NCBI GenBank assembly: GCA_002305435.1
Contig: DBQZ01000073.1
Coordinates: 1 to 7,299 of the forward strand
Length of the DNA: 7,299 nucleotides
Direction of reading: 5' to 3'
From: Clostridiales bacterium UBA1381
GTDB lineage: Bacteria > Bacillota > Clostridia > UBA1381
The position numbers and the translations under genes are program-made. The notes below the pieces were generated by a model, which was given only the letters and a program-made list of their open reading frames with translations, searched no databases and was not told the DNA's origin. This document shows, piece by piece, positions 1-5,600 of the stretch. Positions within the stretch are counted from its first letter, which is position 1, and the number at the start of each line of letters is the position of its first letter.

Positions 1-43
1 CAGATTAGATGAGTTTAGATTTTTATAGATGAGCAGAGCTGAG
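1..43 (+). promoter_or_regulatory. Candidate TRAP (mtrB) RNA-binding site: NAG triplets at 5-nt period
   Basis: AG-ending triplets start at positions 1 (CAG), 6 (TAG), 11 (GAG), 16 (TAG), 26 (TAG), 31 (GAG), 36 (GAG) and 41 (GAG). They are separated by exactly two bases. Only the register at 21 (TTT) is empty. The known target of the trp RNA-binding attenuation protein is about 11 GAG or UAG triplets spaced by 2-3 nt. Seven of the triplets here fit that consensus, and the array is probably cut by the window edge. It lies upstream of an intrinsic terminator and a tryptophan synthase gene, as in the Bacillus trp leader. The match is read from the sequence; TRAP binding is inferred, and mtrB is not in this window. 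Confidence 0.75.
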
Positions 44-78
44 TTTTTAATATGGTTTTGTCTGTTTTGCTCTATCTG
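26..78 (+). promoter_or_regulatory. Candidate antiterminator stem of the trpB leader
   Basis: Bases 26-39 can pair with 64-78: TAGAT with ATCTG (one G-U), GAGC with GCTC, then AGAGC with GTTTT (G-U pairs at 36 and 38). U73 is the single bulge. After a U-U mismatch, 41-42 can pair with 61-62. The 5' arm contains four of the NAG triplets. The 3' arm uses bases 69-78, which are the 5' arm of the terminator, so the two folds exclude each other. A protein holding the triplets would favour termination. This is hand folding, with no energy calculated. Confidence 0.6.
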
Positions 79-98
79 TATTCGGATAGAGTTTTTTT
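69..98 (+). terminator. Leader intrinsic terminator (attenuator) before trpB
   Basis: CTCTATCTG (70-78) pairs with CGGATAGAG (83-91) through one U-G wobble, leaving a four-base loop (79-82). A further G-U pair is possible at 69/92. Seven T residues follow at 92-98. This is a textbook rho-independent terminator, placed 44 bp before the trpB start and inside its leader, so it is more likely a regulated attenuator than the end of an upstream gene. The gene upstream is not visible, so a plain upstream terminator remains possible. Confidence 0.8.
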
Positions 99-126
99 GA
101 ACTCATTTTATCTAAATGCAAAACAG

Positions 127-132
127 AAAGGA
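127..132 (+). promoter_or_regulatory. Ribosome binding site that sets the trpB start
   Basis: AAAGGA lies 10 nt before ATG 143 and only 1 nt before the in-frame ATG 134. It lies inside the reading frame of the still earlier ATG at 116. It therefore supports 143 as the true start. Confidence 0.6.
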
Positions 133-142
133 AATGAGAACC

Positions 143-1519
143 ATGAGTAAAATCCCTTACAAAATTTTTCTGGAAGAGAACGAGATGCCGAAAATGTGGC
201 ATAATGTCAGAGCGGCTATGAAGGAGCTTCCCGATCCGTTTATAAATCCCGCCACAGGAAAACCTTGCACAGCCGAGGATTTAAAGCCGGTATTTTGTGA
301 TGACCTTATCGCTCAGGAATTAAATACAACCGATGAGTTTATTGAAATACCGGAGGAGATACAAGCATTTTATAAAATGTATCGCCCCTCGCCGCTGGTA
401 AGAGCTTATAATTTGGAGAAAGCGCTCGGCACTCCGGCAAAGATATATTATAAATTTGAAGGAAACAACACCTCAGGCTCGCATAAGCTCAATTCGGCAG
501 CGGCACAGGTGTATTATGCAAAAAAACAGGGACTTACGCATCTTACTACAGAAACGGGAGCCGGTCAGTGGGGAACAGCCCTGGCTATGGCATGTGCATT
601 TTACGGTGTGGATCTGAAAGTATACATGGTAAAGGTATCCGCAGAGCAAAAACCGCACAGAAAAGCTGTTATAAGAACGTATGGCGGAGAAGTTATCCCG
701 TCACCGTCTGATACAACCGAGGTTGGAAGAAAGATACTCGCAGAAAACCCGAACACCGGAGGTTCATTGGGCTGTGCAATTTCCGAAGCAATGGAAACAG
801 CTCTAAAAACCGAAAACTGCCGCTATGTTCTGGGCAGCGTGTTAAACCACGTACTTTTGCACCAGACGATTATCGGTCAGGAAACGTATACGGCGTGCGA
901 AAAGTACGATATTAAGCCGGATACAATTATAGGCTGTGCCGGCGGCGGTTCCAACTTAGGCGGACTTATATCGCCGTTTATGGCAGATTACATCCGTGGA
1001 AAGAATAATATCGATTTTGTGGCAGTTGAACCGGCTTCGTGTCCTTCGCTTACGAGGGGACGCTATGCGTTTGATTTCGGCGATACAGGAAAAACAACCC
1101 CGCTTATGAGAATGTATACACTGGGAAGCGGCTTTATCCCGTCTCCTAATCACGCAGGCGGCTTGCGATACCACGGAATGTCACCGATACTTTCCAAGCT
1201 ATATCATGACGGATATATGAGAGCGGTTTCCTATGAGCAGACGAAAGTGTTTGACGCTGCCGTATACTTTGCTAAAATCGAGGGAACACTTCCGGCGCCT
1301 GAATCCTCGCACGCAATCCGTGCAGCTATTGACGAGGCTTTGCGCTGCAAAGAAACCGGTGAGGAAAAAACTATCCTCTTCGGCCTAACAGGAACAGGCT
1401 ACTTCGATATGACGGCTTATCAATCCTATCTTGACGGTACAATGAATGATTATATACCCACTGATGAAGATTTACAAAAAGGATTTGATACGCTTCCGGA
1501 TATCAATATTGATTTATAA
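143..1519 (+). CDS. trpB: Tryptophan synthase beta chain, TrpB2 type
   Basis: PLP-dependent cytoplasmic enzyme that condenses indole with L-serine to give L-tryptophan. The product is 458 residues from ATG 143, longer than the roughly 400 of TrpB1 and with the N-terminal extension typical of the TrpB2 (TrpB-related) branch. The PLP Schiff-base lysine is K115 in GSHKLN. The catalytic glutamate is E137 in TETGAGQWG. The phosphate-gripping glycine loop is AGGGSN (266-271). Two earlier in-frame ATGs (116, 134) are disfavoured by the ribosome binding site. No trpA or other trp gene adjoins it: the gene is followed by a terminator and a converging regulator. A stand-alone TrpB2 is usually thought to salvage free indole rather than work in the TrpA-TrpB channelling complex. 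Control by transcription attenuation is suggested by the leader at 1-98. Family is confident; physiological role is inferred. Confidence 0.95.
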   Translation: MSKIPYKIFLEENEMPKMWHNVRAAMKELPDPFINPATGKPCTAEDLKPVFCDDLIAQELNTTDEFIEIPEEIQAFYKMYRPSPLVRAYNLEKALGTPAKIYYKFEGNNTSGSHKLNSAAAQVYYAKKQGLTHLTTETGAGQWGTALAMACAFYGVDLKVYMVKVSAEQKPHRKAVIRTYGGEVIPSPSDTTEVGRKILAENPNTGGSLGCAISEAMETALKTENCRYVLGSVLNHVLLHQTIIGQETYTACEKYDIKPDTIIGCAGGGSNLGGLISPFMADYIRGKNNIDFVAVEPASCPSLTRGRYAFDFGDTGKTTPLMRMYTLGSGFIPSPNHAGGLRYHGMSPILSKLYHDGYMRAVSYEQTKVFDAAVYFAKIEGTLPAPESSHAIRAAIDEALRCKETGEEKTILFGLTGTGYFDMTAYQSYLDGTMNDYIPTDEDLQKGFDTLPDINIDL

Positions 1520-1535
1520 AAATTCTGTGTCATAT

Positions 1536-1584
1536 AAAAAAGCGTCCGGGCTTATCCCAACGAGGAAGGCTCGGATGCTTTTTT
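1536..1584. terminator. Bidirectional terminator between trpB and the AraC-family gene
   Basis: Bases 1536-1551 pair with 1569-1584: an A-run plus GCGTCCGGGC against GCTCGGATGC plus a T-run, with two G-U wobbles and a 17-base loop. The A-run on one side and T-run on the other make it work in both directions. It begins 16 bp after the trpB stop and ends 1 bp from the stop of the minus-strand gene, so it serves both converging transcripts. Confidence 0.88.
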
Positions 1585-1585
1585 C

Positions 1586-2401
1586 TTATTTAAACCGCCG
1601 CCTAAATTCGGAGGGCGAAAAGCCGGTGTAGTTTTTAAAATCTCTCGACAGCTTTTGCAGAGTGGAATATCCTATTTTGTTAGGGATGTACAGAATTTTG
1701 TTATCGGAATATAACAGCTCATGTTTAGCGGCTTCAAGCCGTACACGTTTTACATACTGAGCCGGGGTAGAACCAAAGCTTTTCTTGAACACATCTATAA
1801 AGTATTTTTCGTTAAAGCCGGCTTCGGCGGCAAGCGCACCTACTGATAAATCCCCGGAAAGATTAGCTTTTATATATTCCTTAAGATGATCTGCCAAGGG
1901 ATCATCCTTTACAGTAGTAGTGTCATTGCCGTTTTCTAGAAACATCGATAAAAGCTCCAAAAGCGCAGCCTTTATAAGAAATGCTGAGGCTATATCTGTT
2001 TTTAAATGCAGGCAGTCAAGCGTTTTAAAAAGCTCCAAAGCACGTTCGGGGTTGGACGGTGTTATCATATAAGGGAATGATATTTTATCGAAAAGTGATA
2101 TTCCGTCAAAGTGCATCAAGAACTCACACCAATATTTATCATAGCAAGTTTCGTTTTCTGAATACAGCGAGACCATAGAGTTTTTCGGCAGAAGAACCAT
2201 ATTGCCTTTTTTAGGATATATCGTAGTACCGTTTATTGTAATGCGTCCTTGACCGCTGAGAATCAGGTAGAAGGTATCACGACGGCGGCGATGCGTTTCA
2301 CGGGACCAATCGGGACACAGACCGTGGTCTATCAATATAAACTCAGTTTCAAGTTTTGATATTAGCTGGTTTAGAAATTGATTTTTATTATGAACATCCA
2401 T
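1586..2401 (-). CDS. AraC/XylS-family transcriptional regulator with N-terminal cupin-like sensor
   Basis: A 271-residue DNA-binding regulator of the usual two-domain AraC plan. Residues about 10-140 look like the sugar-sensing AraC cupin: RRRRDTFYLILSGQG, then TIYPKKGNMVLLPKNS, the strand pattern and 'LLP' turn of that fold. Residues about 167-271 are the double helix-turn-helix. Helix-turn-helix 1 is at LSVGALAAEAGF (185-196) followed by NEKYFIDVFKKSFGSTPAQY. The second is near ILYIPNKIGYSTLQKLSRDF, ending in TGFSPSEFRRRF. The start is ATG 2401, with GGGAGG 7 nt upstream. It is divergent from the GH95 gene, the standard layout for a local activator of a carbohydrate gene, so control of that gene and perhaps of itself is inferred. 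The ligand is unknown. Confidence 0.93.
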   Translation of the reverse strand: MDVHNKNQFLNQLISKLETEFILIDHGLCPDWSRETHRRRRDTFYLILSGQGRITINGTTIYPKKGNMVLLPKNSMVSLYSENETCYDKYWCEFLMHFDGISLFDKISFPYMITPSNPERALELFKTLDCLHLKTDIASAFLIKAALLELLSMFLENGNDTTTVKDDPLADHLKEYIKANLSGDLSVGALAAEAGFNEKYFIDVFKKSFGSTPAQYVKRVRLEAAKHELLYSDNKILYIPNKIGYSTLQKLSRDFKNYTGFSPSEFRRRFK

Positions 2402-2408
2402 TTAAAAT

Positions 2409-2414
2409 CCTCCC
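2409..2414 (-). promoter_or_regulatory. Ribosome binding site of the AraC-family gene
   Basis: The minus strand reads GGGAGG here, followed by 7 nt and then ATG 2401. This is a strong Shine-Dalgarno match and fixes the start. Confidence 0.8.
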
Positions 2415-2450
2415 TTGCTATCATACTTATTTTACCATAAAATTTTGTGC

Positions 2451-2473
2451 AAGTCATTAGAATAATCTGACTT
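2451..2473. promoter_or_regulatory. Inverted repeat AAGTCA-N11-TGACTT in the divergent region
   Basis: Two perfect 6-bp arms (2451-2456 and 2468-2473) flank an 11-base AT-rich spacer. The dyad lies between the two divergent genes, about 50 bp before the AraC-family start and just upstream of the GH95 promoter. It may be an operator. It is short enough to arise by chance. Confidence 0.3.
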
Positions 2474-2508
2474 TTTGATAAACAAAACTGACCAAAGCTG
2501 ATAGAAAA
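2467..2508 (+). promoter_or_regulatory. Candidate AraC-type tandem half-sites upstream of the GH95 promoter
   Basis: CTGAC occurs at 2467 and again at 2488, exactly 21 bp apart, and CTGAT follows 10 bp later at 2498. Each CTGAC is followed after 5-7 bases by GATA and an A-rich run (GATAAACAAAA, GATAGAAAA). Direct half-sites one or two helical turns apart, the last touching the -35 box, are the usual arrangement for an activator of the AraC family. This is a position-based inference, not a known consensus. Confidence 0.35.
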
Positions 2509-2530
2509 TGCTGTGGCAAAATTATATAAT
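2502..2530 (+). promoter_or_regulatory. Probable sigma-A promoter of the GH95 gene
   Basis: TAGAAA (2502-2507, 4 of 6 to TTGACA), a 17-bp spacer, then a perfect TATAAT (2525-2530). The start of transcription would be near 2537, giving a leader of about 110 nt before ATG 2650. The weak -35 fits an activator-dependent promoter. Confidence 0.55.
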
Positions 2531-2581
2531 AAATACAGAAAACAGATGACAGTCTATGGATTGTGTTTGTATTATTTTATC

Positions 2582-2618
2582 GAAAAGGTGCAGTCTCCTC
2601 TCTCTTTTGCACCTTTTT
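2582..2618 (+). terminator. Terminator-like hairpin in the GH95 5' leader
   Basis: AAAAGGTGCA (2583-2592) pairs perfectly with TGCACCTTTT (2608-2617). The loop is pyrimidine-rich (2593-2607) and the T-run is 2614-2618. It lies between the likely promoter and the start codon, and the gene upstream runs the other way, so it cannot serve as an ordinary gene-end terminator for it. Either it attenuates the GH95 transcript or it stabilises the 5' end. The loop carries TCCTC, complementary to GAGGA in the ribosome binding site. Confidence 0.6.
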
Positions 2619-2638
2619 GATAAGCAAAAACGAAGAAC

Positions 2639-2643
2639 GGAGG
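2639..2643 (+). promoter_or_regulatory. Ribosome binding site that sets the GH95 start
   Basis: GGAGG sits 6 nt before ATG 2650. The in-frame ATG at 2644 touches it directly. A GTG at 2563 would put the leader hairpin inside the coding region and place non-secretory sequence before the signal peptide. ATG 2650 is therefore chosen. Confidence 0.85.
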
Positions 2644-2649
2644 ATGATT

Positions 2650-5600
2650 ATGAAAAAGATTATTTCATGCCTGGTGTGTATGTCGATGCTCTTGACACAG
2701 GCGGTCGGGCTGTCGGCTAAAGCGGCTCCGGAGAACGGAATTAACGACACATTATCATTACAGTCGGTAGACAGCGAAACCGTATACACTTTTGGCAGCA
2801 GCTATTTGGAAGTCAAGGAGTTTTCAACGTCTCCGCTTAGTGATACTCCGATAGGGAATAGCGGATTTTCAATTTCCACAGATACTTCCAATTGGAACAA
2901 TGTAGTCGTAAGGGATAAATCGAGCGCTAATTCCGGCTATTATCCATATCAAGACGGACTTGCCGAAAACGGCTATTATCTCTTTCTCGGCTCAGGCGGA
3001 AACAGCTCGGTAACGGCTACTCTTACACTACCGGAAACAGTTTCCGCCGGCAAATACATCAAGGTGACATATGCAAAGCCGTATGCGACAAACAATGGAA
3101 GTACCAATAGAAGCGCCGGCAACCAAAATACTATGACGTTCGGCAGTGAAACGATTGATGTAGAACAAATCTGTGAGTATGATACGTGGTATACTACTAC
3201 AATAAAAACCTCATCGGACGTTTCTTCTATAGATATAGAGCTTGGTAAATGGAGTGCGACAGCTATATCTAAAATTGAAATTACAGACAGTGCAAATACT
3301 CTGGAGCTTACAGCAAAAGACGGAGTTTCCGAGCTGTATATAACACCGGACAGCCCTACAGTACAGTATAACGCATTGGTATACAACAGCGTAACAACGT
3401 TGATTGGCGCAGATGAGATAATCGCCAAAGGCACGCCTGACAGCACTGCAAAAGCTTCTTATTCGGTAAATGGCTACATTGGAGTGATCATAGATGAAAA
3501 CGGCCTCTTAACTGTAACCAATCAAGCAGAACCTGGTGTTGTAACAATAACTGCACAGTACTCCGGTGCAGAAAAAAGCGTTTATTTAACGTTGAAAGCA
3601 GTGGGGAATGCCCAAAGCGTGCAGATATTCGGTGATGAGGTAGTAATTGCCGGCGGTGATGGGACACAGTATTCAGCATTGCCGATTGCAGATAACGGTA
3701 CAGTATTGCCGAGCCGTGATACGCACTGGGAGATTTTAGGGGATTCTCTTGGAGCGGTAATAGACGAAAACGGTATGTTGACCGTTCCCGATACGGCTGT
3801 AGAAGGGGTTATAATGATAAAGGCTACGCTTACCTTATCGGAAATTCAAACAGAAGAAGTTTCAGCAAGATTCCCCGTCACGATAAGACGAGCGGATACA
3901 GCCGAATGCCCTTATACAATACAGGGGGTTATGTTTAAAAACGGCGCTATGGATATAAGCGATGCTGAGGGCTTATCCTCTGTAGTAATAGAAAAGGCGG
4001 ACGGTGCGAGCGGTTTATACAGTCTTACCGTGAAAGTGTTTGATAAAAGCAATAAGCTCCTCACATCAGGAACTACAATTTTGGATGGCCTTGATGATGG
4101 AGTAAGCAGTATAGCCATGGAGCTTGATTTTGATAATGCGTCATTTATAAAAGCATATATCACAGAAGGGCTTACTGCTGCCGGAGAAAATATAATAACC
4201 GCAATAGATACAGATGAGAGCAGCATAACCTCCGTCACAATAGAAATGGCTGACGATGATACAAAAACCGCAAGCCTTGTTGTTGCTCAGTATAAAGACG
4301 GGATACTTGCAGACGCTAAAATCGTTCCGGCGGAGCTTTCTGCGGGAGAAAATATTATAAGCATTGCCGATACTCCCCTCATTCCCGGGGCAGAGGTAAG
4401 TGCATATCTTTGGAGTGGAACAGACACAATGAAGCCTTTGGCAAAAACGGCATATCTTGAAACAAGCGACAGTATCGTAGCTACAGATACAATATTTATA
4501 GCATCGGAGGGGATATATAAAAATATCCCGCTTGTATCCGATTGGATTACCGGTGAGAAATCAGGCTTAGGTATGGGGGCAGGCATAATCGCACCGAAAG
4601 GCGCACCTTACGGCGTGGATCCGGAGCTTGTCGATGTTTCTGAACTAAAAGTAAAGTATACGTATGACGAGAATTATCCCGTCCAGACAGTTGATAATGC
4701 TCTTTGGTATAAAACAGGAGCTTATCTTGCCTCGGCAAGCGGAGCAAACAACAGCATTTACGCCCGTGATGCGGCGGATTGGGAGCAGAAAGCCCTGCCT
4801 ATAGGTAACGGCTATATGGCAGGAATGATTTTTGGCTTGCCGGATAAGGATCAAATACAGATAAACGAGGAAACTTTCTGGGCTGCCGGATACCGCGGTA
4901 CACAAGAAGAGGTCAGCAACAATACCGTAAATCCGAACATGAGCGAGGGTATAAACGGCTACATGAGCGTAGGTAACATTTTTGTTGATTTCGATATGCC
5001 GGAATCAGCCACTGTTAATAACTATTATCGCGATTTAAATCTTGATGAAAGTGTTGCTCACGTTCGTTATGAATACGATAACGTGACTTACAGCCGTGAA
5101 TATTTTGCTTCTTATCCGAAAGAGGTACTGGTGTTCAGATATACTGCCGATACTCCGGGAGCGCTCAGTTTTACGGTAAATCCCGTATCCATGCACCCGG
5201 GTGAAGCAACCGTAAATGACGGTGAGATAACAATTGTAGGACGCCTTAAGGATTCCGAGCCTTACGCTTCCGGCGGAAATGCCGCATGGAACCAGGAATC
5301 CGAGCTTGAATACTGCACAAAGGTAAAAGTAATACCTGATGACGGGACGATAGTTGATGGGTACAATTCCGTGAGCGTCAAGGATGCAACCGGGGTAACA
5401 ATAATAGTAGCAGCAGCTACCGATTATGATCCCGATCATTTCGAGTTTAACGCTGACGGCAGTGTAAATATGGATTCCACGCCGTACAAGAGCGAGCTTG
5501 GTGTACAGGCGGCGATTGATAAGGCTGAAAGACGAATTGAAGGCGCCGCTTCAATGAAGTATGAGGAGCTTAAAGACGAGCATATTGCTGACTATAAAGA

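Noticed and set aside
1..142. T-box riboswitch as the trpB leader control
   Set aside because: No T-box core sequence is seen before the terminator; the NAG triplet array explains the leader better.
116..142. Longer trpB start at ATG 116 or ATG 134
   Set aside because: The ribosome binding site at 127-132 lies within or against these starts and is well spaced only for ATG 143.
52..148. Small open frame (32 codons) in the trpB leader, considered as a Trp-codon leader peptide
   Set aside because: It has no tryptophan codons, no good ribosome binding site, and runs through the terminator and over the trpB start.
1446..1631. Plus-strand frame of 61 codons over the trpB end
   Set aside because: It overlaps trpB, crosses the shared terminator and runs into the opposite-strand regulator gene.
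2420..2425. TATGAT on the minus strand as the -10 box of the AraC-family gene
   Set aside because: It would place the transcript start on the ribosome binding site and has no matching -35 at normal spacing. The promoter of this gene was not identified.
2563..2649. GTG 2563 as the start of the GH95 protein
   Set aside because: It would put the terminator-like hairpin and the GGAGG site inside the gene and place extra residues before a clean signal peptide.
2976..3446. 156-codon open frame antisense to the GH95 gene, and the shorter antisense frames along it (for example 5035-5439)
   Set aside because: They lie inside a well-supported gene, show no recognisable domain, and have no convincing start signals.
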